Of a stretch of DNA of 64,000 bases, positions 26,635-37,181 are shown piece after piece. The translations under genes and the position numbers were made by a program. Origin of the DNA: Mycolicibacterium sp. GF69 (lineage in GTDB: Bacteria > Actinomycetota > Actinomycetes > Mycobacteriales > Mycobacteriaceae). The notes under the pieces were generated by a model. That model was not told where the DNA came from, did no database searches, and saw nothing but the letters and a program-made list of their open reading frames with translations. The stretch is from assembly GCF_003284965.1 (NCBI RefSeq), contig NZ_QMEW01000009.1, forward strand, positions 1 to 64,000. The letters are read 5' to 3'. Numbering within the stretch: the first letter of the stretch is position 1; each line of letters begins with the position of its first letter.

Positions 26635-27048
26635 ATGACCACACCGGCTCCCAAACTGCAGCTGACCGACGATGAGTGGCGCCAGAAGCTCAGCCCCGAA
26701 GAGTTCCACGTCCTACGTCAGGCCGGCACCGAGCGCCCGTTCACCGGCGAGTACACCGATACCAAGACCGAGGGCGTCTACGAGTGCCGGGCCTGTGGCG
26801 CTGAGTTGTTCCGCAGCACCGAGAAGTTCGAATCGCACTGCGGCTGGCCGTCGTTCTTCGACCCCGCCGACTCCGACGCCGTCATTTTGCGGTCCGACGA
26901 CTCTTTAGGCATGCGCCGCGTCGAGGTGCTCTGCGCCAACTGCCACAGCCATCTGGGCCACGTCTTCGAAGGCGAGGGCTACCCCACGCCGACCGACCAG
27001 CGCTACTGCATCAACTCGATCTCGCTGCGGCTCAAGCCCAATTCTTGA
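26635..27048 (+). CDS. msrB: Methionine-R-sulfoxide reductase
   Basis: Repairs methionine-R-sulfoxide in proteins. 137 aa with zinc cysteines 51, 54, 100 and 103 (CRAC, CANC) and catalytic Cys125 in RYCINS. TAACGT at 26623-26628, six bases before the ATG, suggests a leaderless transcript. Orthologue of Rv2674. Confidence 0.96.
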   Translation: MTTPAPKLQLTDDEWRQKLSPEEFHVLRQAGTERPFTGEYTDTKTEGVYECRACGAELFRSTEKFESHCGWPSFFDPADSDAVILRSDDSLGMRRVEVLCANCHSHLGHVFEGEGYPTPTDQRYCINSISLRLKPNS

Positions 27049-27050
27049 CG

Positions 27051-27107
27051 CGAAACGGTATTCCAGCAGGGCTTCACTCGAACTTCGCCTGCTGGAATAC
27101 AGTTTCG
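27051..27107. terminator. Long bidirectional terminator hairpin
   Basis: Twenty-base arms (27051-27070 and 27088-27107) with a single mismatch around a 17-base loop; the core GTATTCCAGCAGG / CCTGCTGGAATAC is perfect. It begins three bases after the msrB stop and ends 27 bases before the stop of the convergent secreted-protein gene. Confidence 0.8.
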
Positions 27108-27133
27108 GCGAGGATGAGCGCGGAGCCGTAGAG

Positions 27134-27445
27134 CTACGCCGGGTAGACGGCGAACTCGGCGCGGTCCTCGGTGTCGGCGACGCACTGGAACAGCAGCGGC
27201 GCCGTCATCGCGTTCCCCGAGTAGCACGTGAACGGCCCGATCACCTGGTACTTGTCACCGTTGACGTCGTACTGCACGGCGTAGTCCGACGCGGTGATGC
27301 AGTCGATGTCGCCGGCGGTGATGTCGATGACGTGGCCGAAGCGCGGCGCGCAACGCTCACTGTCGGGTGCTTGCGCGAATCCGGTGGGCGCTGACGCGAG
27401 CGCGCCGGCCGACATCGCGGCGGCGAGCAAGACCTGAGTCCTCAT
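27134..27445 (-). CDS. Small secreted protein
   Basis: 103 aa; signal peptide ending near GFAQA, then a mature domain with four cysteines (ERCAPR, IDCITA, FTCYSG, FQCVA) likely to make two disulfides. Resembles the many small exported proteins of mycobacteria. No motif of known function. Confidence 0.75.
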   Translation of the reverse strand: MRTQVLLAAAMSAGALASAPTGFAQAPDSERCAPRFGHVIDITAGDIDCITASDYAVQYDVNGDKYQVIGPFTCYSGNAMTAPLLFQCVADTEDRAEFAVYPA

Positions 27446-27472
27446 CGGCCCATGATGACCGAGCGTGGCCCG

Positions 27473-28168
27473 TTAAGGCAGGCGTTCGACCAACTGCTCG
27501 GCGCTGATCCGCGGACCGGTGAAGAACGGCGTCTCCGCGCGGGTATGTCGACGGGCGTCGGTGGCGCGCAGATCGCGCATCAGATCGACGATCCGGTGCA
27601 GTTCAGGCGCCTCGAACGCGAGGATCCACTCGTAGTCGCCGAGCGCGAACGACGGCACCGTGTTGGCCCGCACGTCCTTGTACCCCCTGGCCGCCATGCC
27701 GTGTTCGGACAGCATGCGGCGGCGTTCCTCGTCGGGCAACAGATACCACTCGTAGGACCGGACGAACGGGTACACGCAGATGTAGTTGCCGGCCTCCTCC
27801 CCCGCGAGGAACGCCGGGATGTGGCTCTTGTTGAACTCCGCGGGACGGTGCAGTGCGACGTTGCTCCACACCGGCGTGCTGGCACGGCCGAGCGCAGTCG
27901 TGCGACGAAAGTCGGCGTAGGTGGCCTGCAGCGCCTCGACGTTGTCGGCGTGCGTCCACATCATGAAGTCGGCGTCGGCGCGCATACCGGCGATGTCGTA
28001 GAGACCGCGCACCACCACACCGCGCTCCTCCTGCTGTTTGAGGAACGTCGCGGTCTCGTCCACGACGGCCGCCCGCTCTTGCGCCAGTTCCCCGGGGCGC
28101 ACGGCGAACACCGAGAACATCAGGTAGCGGATGGCGGAGTTGAGCGCGTCGTAGTCGAGTTTGGCCAT
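27473..28168 (-). CDS. hemQ: HemQ/ChdC, coproheme decarboxylase
   Basis: Converts Fe-coproporphyrin III to protohaem b by two oxidative decarboxylations, the last step of the coproporphyrin-dependent pathway of Gram-positive bacteria. 231 aa chlorite-dismutase fold with [21 protein letters not shown] and [27 protein letters not shown] at 28168 gives the usual length. Orthologue of Rv2676c; hemY and hemE lie directly upstream, while the ferrochelatase is not in this window. Confidence 0.94.
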   Translation of the reverse strand: MAKLDYDALNSAIRYLMFSVFAVRPGELAQERAAVVDETATFLKQQEERGVVVRGLYDIAGMRADADFMMWTHADNVEALQATYADFRRTTALGRASTPVWSNVALHRPAEFNKSHIPAFLAGEEAGNYICVYPFVRSYEWYLLPDEERRRMLSEHGMAARGYKDVRANTVPSFALGDYEWILAFEAPELHRIVDLMRDLRATDARRHTRAETPFFTGPRISAEQLVERLP

Positions 28169-28172
28169 GGCT

Positions 28173-29540
28173 CTATCGTGCCACGTGCGGGGTGACCAGC
28201 GACGCCGCTGCCCTGGTGGCCGACGCCACACATGCCGGCACACCGATACCGTCCAGGAACCCGCCGGCCACCGCGATGGTCGGCGGCAACCCGGCTCTCA
28301 GATCGGCGGTCAAGTCGCCGTGTCCGGGCCCGTACTGCGGCATCGCATCGATCCACCGCTGCACGCGGTGGTCGACCGGTTCTGTCCGGACGCCGAACAG
28401 GGTGGCCAGATCCGCGGCCGCCCACTCGAGCAACTCCTCGTCGCCCGCGCTGCGGGCCAGCTCGTCGCCGAACCGCCCGAATGACAGCCGAACCAACTCG
28501 ACATTGCCGCGCGGCCCCCACTTGCGCGACGTCAGCGTCACCGCCTTCGCGTGCATGCGCTCACCATTGGCCACCAGCACCCCGGATCGTTGCGGCAGCG
28601 GGGTACCGCCCGGCAGCGCCAACGCCACCACTGCCGTCGACGCGGTCGGGATGCGCCGGGCCGCGACGGCGCTGCGTGGCGCCACGTCGGCGACCAGCCG
28701 CGCCAACCGCGGTGCCGGAACGGCGAGCACCACGGCGTCGGCGCGGTGACGCGCGCCTTCGTCATCGACCAGTTCCCAACCGTGCGGCGCCCGGGCCAGG
28801 CCTTGCACCGCGACCTGCAGCCAACGCGCCCCGGCATGGCGGACCAGTTCGTCGACCAGCCCCTGGTAGCCACCCTCGACCGCCCCGAACACCGATCCGG
28901 TGACCGCTAACGGCCCCGACCCCGCCACTGCTTCGCGCACCGCGTCCGTCAGGCTGCGCGCACCGCGGTCCAAGACCACGGCCAGCGCCGGGACCGCCGA
29001 GCGCACCCCGATGGTCGCCGCACTTCCGGCGTAGACGCCGGCCAGCAGCGGTTCCACCGACCGGGTCACCACCTGCCCGCCGAACCGGTCGCCCACCAGT
29101 TCGGCCACCGACGGGTCGGCGCCGGGCCGCCACGAGAACGGGCGGTTGCGCTCGTCGTGCATCCACGCGACCGTCGCGTCGTCCACCAGTCCGGCCAGCG
29201 ACGACGGCTGCGCCGGTATCCCTTGCAGCGTGCCCGCCGGCAGTGGATGCAGCCTGGCCTGGCTGTAGATCAGTGGCCGTACGCCGGTGGTGCCGACCTG
29301 CCGGTTCGCCATGCCGAGTTCGGCCAGCAAGGCGGGGACTTCGGGGCGGCGGGCGACGAATGCCTCGGCGCCGACGTCCATCGGCTGCCCTGCGATCCGC
29401 TCGGTACGCAGCACGCCACCTAACCGGTCGGCTGGGTCGAACAACGTGATCGACGCGTCAGGTCCGGCAGCGACACGCAGTCGATATGCGGCGACGAGAC
29501 CCGAAATGCCGCCGCCGACAACGCAATACGACATGCTCAC
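28173..29540 (-). CDS. hemY: Coproporphyrinogen III oxidase (HemY/CgoX)
   Basis: FAD enzyme that oxidises coproporphyrinogen III to coproporphyrin III. 455 aa. The N-terminal dinucleotide fold [17 protein letters not shown] and the C-terminal FAD segment [22 protein letters not shown] are intact. GTG at 29540 overlaps the hemE stop as GTGA; the ATG at 29534 is an alternative. Ends four bases before hemQ. Confidence 0.94.
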   Translation of the reverse strand: MSMSYCVVGGGISGLVAAYRLRVAAGPDASITLFDPADRLGGVLRTERIAGQPMDVGAEAFVARRPEVPALLAELGMANRQVGTTGVRPLIYSQARLHPLPAGTLQGIPAQPSSLAGLVDDATVAWMHDERNRPFSWRPGADPSVAELVGDRFGGQVVTRSVEPLLAGVYAGSAATIGVRSAVPALAVVLDRGARSLTDAVREAVAGSGPLAVTGSVFGAVEGGYQGLVDELVRHAGARWLQVAVQGLARAPHGWELVDDEGARHRADAVVLAVPAPRLARLVADVAPRSAVAARRIPTASTAVVALALPGGTPLPQRSGVLVANGERMHAKAVTLTSRKWGPRGNVELVRLSFGRFGDELARSAGDEELLEWAAADLATLFGVRTEPVDHRVQRWIDAMPQYGPGHGDLTADLRAGLPPTIAVAGGFLDGIGVPACVASATRAAASLVTPHVAR

Positions 29541-30601
29541 AACGAGTGCACCAAAGCCACCACATCGGTGATGATCTCGGGTTCGGTCGCGGGCAGCACG
29601 CCGTGACCGAGGTTGAAGACATGGCCGGCGGCGCCGGCGTCGATCGCGCGCCTGCCGTCGTCGACGACGATGCGCGCCGCGCGTTCCGCAACCGCCCAGC
29701 CCGCCAGCAGCACCACCGGATCGAGGTTGCCCTGCAACGCCGTGCCGGGCACCACGCGGGCGGCGGCGTCAGGCAGCGACGTGCGCCAGTCGACCCCGAC
29801 GACGGCCGGGGCGCCGTGCCCGGAAGCCGCCTGCGACATCGCGCCCAGCAGTTCGGCCGTCCCCACCCCGAAGTGCGTCATCGGCAGCCCGGCGCCGGCC
29901 AGCGTGGCGAACACCCGGGTGCTGTGTGGCAATACGTGGCTGCGGTAGTCGGCCAGCGACAGCGTCCCGGCCCACGAGTCGAACACCTGGATCGCGTCAA
30001 CACCCGCGTTCACCTGCATCTGAAGGAACGCGATCGTCACATCGGTCAGCGCGGCCATCAGCGCATGCCAGGTGTCGGGTGCGCCGAACATCATCGCCTT
30101 GGTGCGCTCGTGGTTACGGCTCGGTCCGCCCTCGACGAGGTAGGACGCCAAAGTGAACGGTGCGCCCGCGAAACCGATCAGCGGCACGTCGCCGAGTTCG
30201 GACACCAGCAGCTTGATGGCTTCGGCGACCGGCGCGACCTGCTGGTGCTCGAGCGGTTTGATGGCGGCGACGTCGGCGGGGGTGCGAATCGGGTGCTCGA
30301 TCACCGGGCCGACGTCGGGAACGATGTCGAGGTCGATGCCCGAGGCCCGCAACGGCACCACGATGTCGGAGAACAGGATCGCGGCGTCGACGCCGTGCCT
30401 GCGGATCGGCTGCAGGGTGATCTCGGTGATCAGCTCGGCATCGAAGCAGGCCTGCATCATCGTGTTCTTTGCCCGCAGTGCGCGGTACTCGGGCAGCGAA
30501 CGGCCCGCCTGCCGCATGAACCACACCGGCACGCGGCTGGGTTTGCGGCCGCGGGCGGCGGCCAGATAGGCGGAGTCGGGCAGCTCACGGCGTGTGTTCA
30601 T
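29537..30601 (-). CDS. hemE: Uroporphyrinogen III decarboxylase
   Basis: Decarboxylates the four acetate side chains of uroporphyrinogen III to give coproporphyrinogen III. 354 aa with the family N-terminal signature [16 protein letters not shown] and the catalytic Asp segment ILFSDIVVP. First gene of hemE-hemY-hemQ. ATG at 30601. A long open frame on the opposite strand is a shadow of this gene. Confidence 0.96.
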   Translation of the reverse strand: MNTRRELPDSAYLAAARGRKPSRVPVWFMRQAGRSLPEYRALRAKNTMMQACFDAELITEITLQPIRRHGVDAAILFSDIVVPLRASGIDLDIVPDVGPVIEHPIRTPADVAAIKPLEHQQVAPVAEAIKLLVSELGDVPLIGFAGAPFTLASYLVEGGPSRNHERTKAMMFGAPDTWHALMAALTDVTIAFLQMQVNAGVDAIQVFDSWAGTLSLADYRSHVLPHSTRVFATLAGAGLPMTHFGVGTAELLGAMSQAASGHGAPAVVGVDWRTSLPDAAARVVPGTALQGNLDPVVLLAGWAVAERAARIVVDDGRRAIDAGAAGHVFNLGHGVLPATEPEIITDVVALVHSL

Positions 30602-30720
30602 CGCTGTCAATGCTGCCATGCGGACCGGGCGGCGCCCGTTTCGCCTCGACCGGATCGGTGCCCAACAAGATCGGCGCGCCACGCGCACAGACCTGCTCGA
30701 ATGGTCTAGCGTCAAACGTC

Positions 30721-31302
30721 GTGACCACCGCCGAACCGGCTCAGTTCCGTGAAGCGGTGGCGGCGATGAATGCCACCACCGTCCGCCCGGAGATCGAGCT
30801 CGGCCCGATCCGTCCGCCGCAGCGGCTGGCGCCGTTCAGCTATGCGCTGGGCGCAGAGGTCCGCCATCCCGAAACGGCGATCGTGCCGGAGCGCTCGGAG
30901 GGTGACGCATTCGGCCGCCTGATCCTGCTGCACGATCCCGAGGGCGCCGACGCCTGGGACGGCACCATGCGCCTGGTCGCTTACATCCAGGCCGATCTGG
31001 ACTCCAGCGAAGCCGTCGACCCGCTGCTGCCCGAGGTCGCGTGGAGCTGGCTCGTCGACGCCCTTGCGGAGCGCGCGGAGCACGTCACCGCCCTTGGCGG
31101 CACCGTCACCGCCACCACGTCGGTGCGCTACGGCGACATCTCCGGCCCGCCCCGGGCCCACCAGTTGGAACTGCGTGCCTCATGGACGGCGACGACGCTG
31201 GACTTGGGCCCGCACGTCGAGGCGTTCTGTGAGGTGCTCGAGCATGCCGCAGGGCTGCCGCCGCAGGGCGTCACCGACCTCGGCTCCCGCACCCGCGCTT
31301 GA
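30721..31302 (+). CDS. DUF3000 family protein
   Basis: 193 aa conserved actinobacterial protein ([26 protein letters not shown]; later [28 protein letters not shown]). Function unknown. A TAGCGT box at 30707-30712, eight bases before GTG 30721, and no ribosome-binding site indicate a leaderless message. Its stop overlaps an in-frame TTG of the RNase D gene; position Rv2680, divergent from hemE. Confidence 0.85.
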   Translation: MTTAEPAQFREAVAAMNATTVRPEIELGPIRPPQRLAPFSYALGAEVRHPETAIVPERSEGDAFGRLILLHDPEGADAWDGTMRLVAYIQADLDSSEAVDPLLPEVAWSWLVDALAERAEHVTALGGTVTATTSVRYGDISGPPRAHQLELRASWTATTLDLGPHVEAFCEVLEHAAGLPPQGVTDLGSRTRA

Positions 31303-31304
31303 CG

Positions 31305-32603
31305 ATGCCCGATCCCGACGAGGCCCTCCCGGAGGCAGCCGCGCCCGAAGAGGCCGAGCCGGAGGCTACGCCGCTGCTAGTGCCCCGCGACGGCGTTCCC
31401 GCGCTGTCGACCAGTGTCAGTGAGATCCGCGAGGCCGCCGGGTTGCTGGCGTCCGGCCACGGCCCGTTCGCGGTCGACGCCGAGCGCGCCTCGGGGTTCC
31501 GCTACTCCAACCGTGCCTACCTCGTCCAGATCCGACGCGACGGCGCCGGCACCGTGTTGATCGACCCAGTGAGCCACGGCGCCGATCCCGTCGATGCGCT
31601 GGCGCCCGTGGCAGAGGTGCTGGCCACCGACGAATGGGTGCTGCACGCCGCCGACCAGGATCTGCCGTGTCTGGCCGAACTCGGCATCCGTCCGGTCCGC
31701 TTGTACGACACGGAGTTGGCGGGCCGACTCGCCGGATACGACAAGGTCAACCTCGCGGCGATGGTGCAGCGGCTGCTGGGCCTGCAGCTCACGAAGGGCC
31801 ACGGCGCCGCCGATTGGTCCAAGCGGCCGCTGCCCGACGAATGGCTCAACTACGCCGCTCTCGATGTGGAGGTGCTCGTCGACCTGCGCGACGCGGTCGC
31901 CGCGGTACTCGAGGAACAAGGCAAGACCGAATGGGCGGCACAGGAATTCGAGCACCTCAGGAAGTTCGAGGCGGCACCGACCCGTCGGGACCGCTGGCGA
32001 CGCACGTCGGGCATCCACAAAATCCGCGACGCCCGCGCGCTGGCCGCCGTGCGCGAGCTGTGGACCACCCGTGACCACATCGCGCAGCGCCGCGACATCG
32101 CGCCAGGGCGGATCCTGCCCGACTCGGCCATCATCAACGCCGCCACCACCGACCCCCACACCGTTGAAAAGTTGACGGCGCTACCGATATTCGGCGGCAA
32201 CCGGCAGCGCCGCAGCGCCAAGGTGTGGCTGGACGCGCTCGCCCGGGCCCGCACCACGCAGGACCTGCCGACATCGCAGGAGCCGCCGAACGGTCCTCCC
32301 CCCGCGTCCCGGTGGGCCAGGCGCAAACCCGAAGCCGCCGCCCGACTGGATGCGGTGCGCGCCGCGCTCACCGATGTGTCGCAACGGGTTTCAGTGCCCC
32401 CCGAGAATCTACTCTCCCCCGACACCGTGCGCCGGTTGTGTTGGGACTGGGAGCCCGTCGACGACAGGGCGAACGTGATCGAGGCTTTTCTGCGCGATGC
32501 GGGCGCGCGGCCATGGCAACGCGAGTTGACGGTGCCTCCGCTGGCTGAGGCGCTGACCAAGGCCGACGCTGCGCTTGCCGAACAGGAGTTGCCCGGACGC
32601 TAG
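31305..32603 (+). CDS. Ribonuclease D-type 3'-5' exonuclease
   Basis: 432 aa. The DEDD exonuclease residues are visible in FAVDAERASG (D, E), HAADQDLPCL (D) and YAALDVEVL (Y, D). The region near residue 225 (RDARALAAVRELWTTRDHIAQRRD) fits an HRDC RNA-binding domain. Expected to trim the 3' ends of structured RNAs. ATG at 31305 chosen; a TTG at 31299 overlaps the DUF3000 stop. Convergent with the next gene at a shared CTAG. Position Rv2681. Confidence 0.9.
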   Translation: MPDPDEALPEAAAPEEAEPEATPLLVPRDGVPALSTSVSEIREAAGLLASGHGPFAVDAERASGFRYSNRAYLVQIRRDGAGTVLIDPVSHGADPVDALAPVAEVLATDEWVLHAADQDLPCLAELGIRPVRLYDTELAGRLAGYDKVNLAAMVQRLLGLQLTKGHGAADWSKRPLPDEWLNYAALDVEVLVDLRDAVAAVLEEQGKTEWAAQEFEHLRKFEAAPTRRDRWRRTSGIHKIRDARALAAVRELWTTRDHIAQRRDIAPGRILPDSAIINAATTDPHTVEKLTALPIFGGNRQRRSAKVWLDALARARTTQDLPTSQEPPNGPPPASRWARRKPEAAARLDAVRAALTDVSQRVSVPPENLLSPDTVRRLCWDWEPVDDRANVIEAFLRDAGARPWQRELTVPPLAEALTKADAALAEQELPGR

Positions 32604-33514
32604 GTGGTCACCTTCTCGACGTGAACCAGGAAGTGGCGCAACACTTCTTCGGGAGCCTCGAGTTGTGGCCAGTGTCCGATGTCGTCGGCGAGCATCACCA
32701 CGTCGGCGCCGGGGATCACTTCGGCGTACCGACGCGCCATGTGTGCCCCGGAGTTCGGGTCGACGGGTCCGTCGATCAGGCGCATCGGCACCATGGTTCG
32801 GCGCATGGCACGCACCCACCGGTTGCGATGTGTGTACCGGTCGCCCAGGAATCGACCGACCTTGTGCAGCACGCGCTTACCGTCGTTGTATTCGAGAATC
32901 TGATGGAAGCGGTCCATCAGCTCGCGCGGTGGCTTCGCCTTCGGTCCGAACAGTTCGTCGAGCGTTCGCTCGAAAATCTTGCGCGACAGCGAACTGCGTC
33001 CCTGCAGCGGACTCATCAAGTCGCCCAACGGAGTTCCCGACATTAGCTTCTGCATGGTGCGCGGAGTGTAGGCCTCGTTGAACAACCCACCGTTGAGCCA
33101 GGTGATCGACTGATAACGCACGGACCCGTACGACTGCTGGCCGAACTCGCTGCGGGCCAAGAGTTCTTGGCCGACCGAGTCACCGAGGTCATGCGCCAGC
33201 ACGTGACATTGCCCGACGTTCAGGTGCTCCAGCAGCGCCTCGTGGACATCGGCGTGATCGAGCACCGAGTATTCGTAGGCGACCGGTTTCGCCGAGAAGC
33301 CCATGCCGATCATGTCCGGTGCGATGACGGTGAAGCGATCGGTCAGCGTCGGCCACATCAGTGACCAGTCCGACGAGTTGAACGGATAGCCATGAATGGC
33401 CAGCAGCGTCGGCGCCTCACCCAGCGGGGGGCCGTCGATTCGGTAGAAGATCTCGAAGCCCAGGTAATCGAAGTAGTGGCCCGCGGCCTTCCAGCGCTCC
33501 AACTCGGCGTCCAT
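32600..33514 (-). CDS. Epoxide hydrolase-like alpha/beta hydrolase
   Basis: 304 aa alpha/beta hydrolase with HGYP oxyanion loop, nucleophile Asp109 in AHDLGDS, and the catalytic His in DIGHWPQLE. An Asp nucleophile points to epoxide hydrolase or haloalkane dehalogenase chemistry rather than an esterase. TAGGCT on the minus strand (33526-33521), six bases before ATG 33514, suggests a leaderless mRNA. Divergent from a TetR gene, which may control it. Confidence 0.85.
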   Translation of the reverse strand: MDAELERWKAAGHYFDYLGFEIFYRIDGPPLGEAPTLLAIHGYPFNSSDWSLMWPTLTDRFTVIAPDMIGMGFSAKPVAYEYSVLDHADVHEALLEHLNVGQCHVLAHDLGDSVGQELLARSEFGQQSYGSVRYQSITWLNGGLFNEAYTPRTMQKLMSGTPLGDLMSPLQGRSSLSRKIFERTLDELFGPKAKPPRELMDRFHQILEYNDGKRVLHKVGRFLGDRYTHRNRWVRAMRRTMVPMRLIDGPVDPNSGAHMARRYAEVIPGADVVMLADDIGHWPQLEAPEEVLRHFLVHVEKVTT

Positions 33515-33607
33515 CGCCGGAGCCTAGCTGGATTCGTCTTGCGGAGATCCATCTGCAGGGCGAGTGCCGCGGCCGAACGAGGCGGGTCGCGCAGGACACG
33601 GGTCCGA

Positions 33608-33656
33608 ATACGATACAAACATAGCGTATACAATACATACATATAGAATCCAATAT
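33608..33656 (+). promoter_or_regulatory. AT-rich promoter/operator of the TetR gene
   Basis: A stretch with about one third GC in a GC-rich genome. It holds the inverted repeat ATACG-N12-CGTAT (33608-33629), a shorter dyad GTAT-ACA-ATAC (33626-33636), and a TAGAAT -10 box (33644-33649) seven bases before the TetR ATG. Likely autoregulatory operator and leaderless promoter. Confidence 0.5.
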
Positions 33657-34331
33657 ATGGGTATAGCATTCGTTCCCGGTCCACGATCCCCGGAAGACCT
33701 CACCGCACGGGCACGCATTCGGGACGCCGCCCTCGTCCAGTTCGCCGAGAAGGGGATCAGGGGCGCCACCATCAAGAGCATCGCCGAGCAGGCCGGCGTT
33801 TCCCCTGGATTGGTGCAGCACCATTTCGGCACCAAGGACAAACTGCGTGAGGCCTGCGACGCCGCGGTCGTGGAAATCTTCCGTCGGCGCACCGCGCAGG
33901 GGGCTCTGACCGGTGAAATCACCAACCGCCAGTTCATGGCGGACCTCTTCGAGGCCAGTCCGCTCCTGATCCGCTATCTCGCAAGAGCGGCCGTCGACGG
34001 TGGTCCGGCCGCGGATGCGGTGCTGGACGAGCTGGCGGCGGGGGCACAAGAGTTCCTCACCCACACTTGGCCGGAGCGCTTCCCGCCCGGCTCGCGGCAG
34101 GCGCGCGACGCTGCAGCGGTCATGTGCGCCATGCATTCGGGTGTCCTGCTGCTCCACGACCAGCTGGCCAGACAGATGGGCAGTTCGCTGGAAGGCACGG
34201 ACTCCACGCGGATCGGATTGGCCATGGTCGAGTTGTACGCCGCCATGGGCGAATTCGCGACGTCGGACGCCGCGACACAAATGACCGATGCCATCGTCCA
34301 ATACCGCGATTCGAAGGAAGACACGAGATGA
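33657..34331 (+). CDS. TetR family transcriptional regulator
   Basis: 224 aa. N-terminal HTH GATIKSIAEQAGVSPGLVQHHFGTKDKL, then a helical ligand-binding domain. The ATG at 33657 follows the TAGAAT box with no room for a ribosome-binding site. The stop overlaps the methyltransferase start as ATGA (34328-34331), so the two form an operon. Probable ligand: a hydrophobic compound handled by the divergent hydrolase or the methyltransferase (inference). Confidence 0.9.
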   Translation: MGIAFVPGPRSPEDLTARARIRDAALVQFAEKGIRGATIKSIAEQAGVSPGLVQHHFGTKDKLREACDAAVVEIFRRRTAQGALTGEITNRQFMADLFEASPLLIRYLARAAVDGGPAADAVLDELAAGAQEFLTHTWPERFPPGSRQARDAAAVMCAMHSGVLLLHDQLARQMGSSLEGTDSTRIGLAMVELYAAMGEFATSDAATQMTDAIVQYRDSKEDTR

Positions 34332-35185
34332 CACCGACAATCGACGAGCTCACGCCGCTCGAGAAGACGCTGATGGTCACGCTGGCCGGGCGCGCAGCCG
34401 ACGCCCGCAAGAAAAACCCGCTACTCGGTGACGAGTTGGCCGTTGAGGTGCTCGATCGGCTCGGCCCCTCCGGCGGTACCGTGAAACTGTCGGACACCAT
34501 CGAGATCGCCACCGCCGTCCGCAGCAAGATGCTGGACCGCCTGGTTACGACGTTCATCACCGACCACCCGGATGCGGTCGTGATAGAACTCGGCTGTGGG
34601 TTGGAAACGCGAATGCACCGCATCGCCCCACCCGACAGTGTCGACTGGTACGACGTGGATCTCCCAGATGTCATCGCGCTGCGCCGGCAGGTAATACCGG
34701 AACTCGACCGGTCGCATCCTGTCGCCGCCTCGCTCACCGGCAAACACTGGTTGGACAACATCCCATCGGACCGCCCTGTCATCGCCGTCGCGGACGGGGT
34801 GCTCGGTTTCTTCACCGAGGCCGACAACCGGCAGATTTTGCGCGCGCTCACCGCTCACTTCACCGCGGGCGGCGAACTGGCGCTGGTGGCCTACTCCCGG
34901 ATCACCGCACGCCTGATGGGATCGTTGGGCGTGTTGCGGTCCGTGGGGATAGACAGAAGCTTCCGAGGATACGGCTTTGATGACCCACGCGATCTTGAGC
35001 GGCTCGACCCCAGTCTCGCCTTCGTCGAGGAACAGTTCGGCGCTCAGGCTCCCGAAGCATTGCGGCTTTCCTGGCCAGTCCGCATTCTTGCGAAATGGTT
35101 CACCCGATGGAAGGCCCAAGCTCGGCGAGGTGTCTGGGTGCTGCGGTATCGCTTTCCACCCCGACGAGCCTGCACGAATTGCTGA
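34328..35185 (+). CDS. LCMT/TcmP-type SAM methyltransferase
   Basis: 285 aa class I SAM-dependent methyltransferase of the leucine-carboxyl-methyltransferase/TcmP group: VVIELGCGLETRMHRI (SAM loop), WYDVDLPDVIALRR and AVADGVLGFF. Such enzymes methylate carboxyl or hydroxyl groups of small molecules. Coupled to the TetR gene, so expression should be ligand-controlled. The last ~10 residues are Arg/Cys-rich (RACTNC). Confidence 0.88.
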   Translation: MTPTIDELTPLEKTLMVTLAGRAADARKKNPLLGDELAVEVLDRLGPSGGTVKLSDTIEIATAVRSKMLDRLVTTFITDHPDAVVIELGCGLETRMHRIAPPDSVDWYDVDLPDVIALRRQVIPELDRSHPVAASLTGKHWLDNIPSDRPVIAVADGVLGFFTEADNRQILRALTAHFTAGGELALVAYSRITARLMGSLGVLRSVGIDRSFRGYGFDDPRDLERLDPSLAFVEEQFGAQAPEALRLSWPVRILAKWFTRWKAQARRGVWVLRYRFPPRRACTNC

Positions 35186-35194
35186 TAGTGCGCG

Positions 35195-35215
35195 GCGTGT
35201 CGTGAACAGACACGC
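35195..35215. terminator. Hairpin between convergent genes
   Basis: Perfect 7-base arms GCGTGTC / GACACGC with a 7-base loop, in the 54-bp gap between the methyltransferase and dxs stops. Confidence 0.6.
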
Positions 35216-35239
35216 ACGCTCGCGCGGCACAGGCACACG

Positions 35240-37153
35240 CTAGTCGAGCTGCTCGCTGACCTCGGCTTCGCTGACGGAGGCGCCCTGGGCCGCGACCCAG
35301 CCGGTGATCTGGCGGGCCACGGTGCGATCGGTCAAGCCGACTTCGGCGAGCACCTCGCCGCGGGACGCCTGCGCGAAAAACTCCTGCGGCAGGCCGACGT
35401 CGCGACACGGCACGTCGACCTCGGCGCGGCGCAATGCCGCCGACACCGCAGACCCGATACCGCCGTTGACGCCGTTGTCCTCGAGCGTGACGACGAGCTT
35501 GTGTTCGCGGGCCAGCGCGGTGATCGCCTCGGGCACCGGCAGCACCCAGCGCGGGTCGACGACCGTCACACCGATGCCCTGGTTACGCAGGAGCTCGGCG
35601 ACCGCCAACGCCATCGACGCGAACGGCCCGACCGCCACCAACAGCACGTCGCCGGCGAGCTCGTCTGCCGGCACGGCCAGCACGTCGACCCCGCCACGCC
35701 GTTCGACAGCCGGAATGTCCTCGCCGACATCGCCTTTCGGGAACCGGATCGCGGTCGGGCCGTCGTTGACGTCGAGCGCCTCGCCGAGTTCCTCCCGCAG
35801 CCGGACACCGTCCCGCGGTGCGGCCACCCGCATACCGGGCACGATGCCCAGCATCGACAGGTCCCACATGCCGTTGTGGCTTGCGCCGTCGGGGCCGGTG
35901 ATGCCCGAGCGGTCCAACACCATCGTCACCGGCAGATTGTGCAGCGCCACGTCCATCATGACCTGGTCGAACGCGCGGTTCAGGAAGGTCGAGTAGATCG
36001 CGACGACGGGATGCAGGCCGCCCATTGCCAACCCGGCCGCCGACGTCATCGCATGCTGTTCGGCGATGCCCACGTCGAAGAACCGGTCAGGGAAGCGCTG
36101 GCGGAATGCGGTCAGACCCGTCGGGCCGGGCATCGCCGCGGTGATCGCGACGACGTCACGGCGGCGCGCTGCATAGCCGATCAGCGCCTCGGAGAACGTC
36201 GATGTCCAGCCCGGGCCGGGGACCGACGTCGCCAACCCGGTCTCGGGGTCGATGACACCGCACGCGTGCATCTGGTCGGCCTCGTCGTTCTCCGCGGGCG
36301 CGTAGCCCATGCCTTTGCGGGTTACGACGTGCACGATCACCGGCATGTTGAAGCCCCGCGCCCGGCGCAGAGCGACCTCGACGGCGTGCTCGTCATGGCC
36401 ATCGATGGGCCCGACATACTTCAGTCCCAGGTCGGTGAACATCACCTGCGGCGCCAACGCATCTTTGATGCCGGCCTTGATGGAGTGCATGCACTGGTAG
36501 CAGACCTCGCCGATGACCGGGACGCCGCGCACCGCCTTGCGGCCCTCCTCGAGCACGCGTTCGTAGCCGGGCTGCAGGCGCAGGCCGGCCAGGTGTTCGG
36601 CGAACCCGCCGATCGTCGGCGCGTAGCTGCGGCCGTTGTCGTTGACGACGATCACCACCGGTCGTCGTGCCGCGGCGATGTTGTTCAGCGCCTCCCAGCA
36701 CATACCGCCCGTCAGCGCGCCGTCACCGACGACGGCCACCACGTGCCGATTGCGGTGTCCGGACAGCTCGAACGCCTTGGCCAGCCCGTCGGCATACGAC
36801 AGCGCCGAACTGGCGTGGCTGGATTCCACCCAGTCGTGTTCGCTCTCCTCGCGTGAGGGATAGCCGGACAAGCCGCCCTTCTTGCGCAGGGTGTCGAACT
36901 CATGGCTGCGGCCCGTCAGCATCTTGTGCACGTAGGACTGGTGTCCGGTGTCGAAGATGATCGGATCGTGTGGCGAATCGAACACCCTGTGCAGCGCGAG
37001 CGTCAGCTCGACGACGCCGAGGTTCGGGCCGAGATGCCCGCCAGTGGCAGCCACCTTGTGGATCAGGAATTCGCGGATCTCACGTGCTAGATCGCTCAGT
37101 TGCGACTGCGTCAGGTGCTGCAGATCTGCGGGCCCGCGGATCTGTTCAAGCAT
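35240..37153 (-). CDS. dxs: 1-deoxy-D-xylulose-5-phosphate synthase
   Basis: Thiamine-diphosphate enzyme making DXP from pyruvate and glyceraldehyde-3-phosphate, the first step of the MEP isoprenoid pathway. 637 aa with the ThDP motif [18 protein letters not shown], the central [15 protein letters not shown] and C-terminal transketolase domain. TAGACT on the minus strand (37165-37160), six bases before ATG 37153, suggests a leaderless message. Orthologue of Rv2682c. Confidence 0.97.
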   Translation of the reverse strand: MLEQIRGPADLQHLTQSQLSDLAREIREFLIHKVAATGGHLGPNLGVVELTLALHRVFDSPHDPIIFDTGHQSYVHKMLTGRSHEFDTLRKKGGLSGYPSREESEHDWVESSHASSALSYADGLAKAFELSGHRNRHVVAVVGDGALTGGMCWEALNNIAAARRPVVIVVNDNGRSYAPTIGGFAEHLAGLRLQPGYERVLEEGRKAVRGVPVIGEVCYQCMHSIKAGIKDALAPQVMFTDLGLKYVGPIDGHDEHAVEVALRRARGFNMPVIVHVVTRKGMGYAPAENDEADQMHACGVIDPETGLATSVPGPGWTSTFSEALIGYAARRRDVVAITAAMPGPTGLTAFRQRFPDRFFDVGIAEQHAMTSAAGLAMGGLHPVVAIYSTFLNRAFDQVMMDVALHNLPVTMVLDRSGITGPDGASHNGMWDLSMLGIVPGMRVAAPRDGVRLREELGEALDVNDGPTAIRFPKGDVGEDIPAVERRGGVDVLAVPADELAGDVLLVAVGPFASMALAVAELLRNQGIGVTVVDPRWVLPVPEAITALAREHKLVVTLEDNGVNGGIGSAVSAALRRAEVDVPCRDVGLPQEFFAQASRGEVLAEVGLTDRTVARQITGWVAAQGASVSEAEVSEQLD

Positions 37154-37181
37154 TCGTTCAGTCTACGCACGGCCGTCGTAG

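Noticed and set aside
29486..30709. Long plus-strand open frame opposite hemE (407 codons)
   Set aside because: Arises from high third-position GC of hemE on the other strand; Arg/His/Gly-rich product with no domain, no ribosome-binding site.
35501..36856. Long plus-strand open frame opposite dxs (451 codons)
   Set aside because: Shadow of dxs; composition typical of antisense frames in GC-rich genomes.
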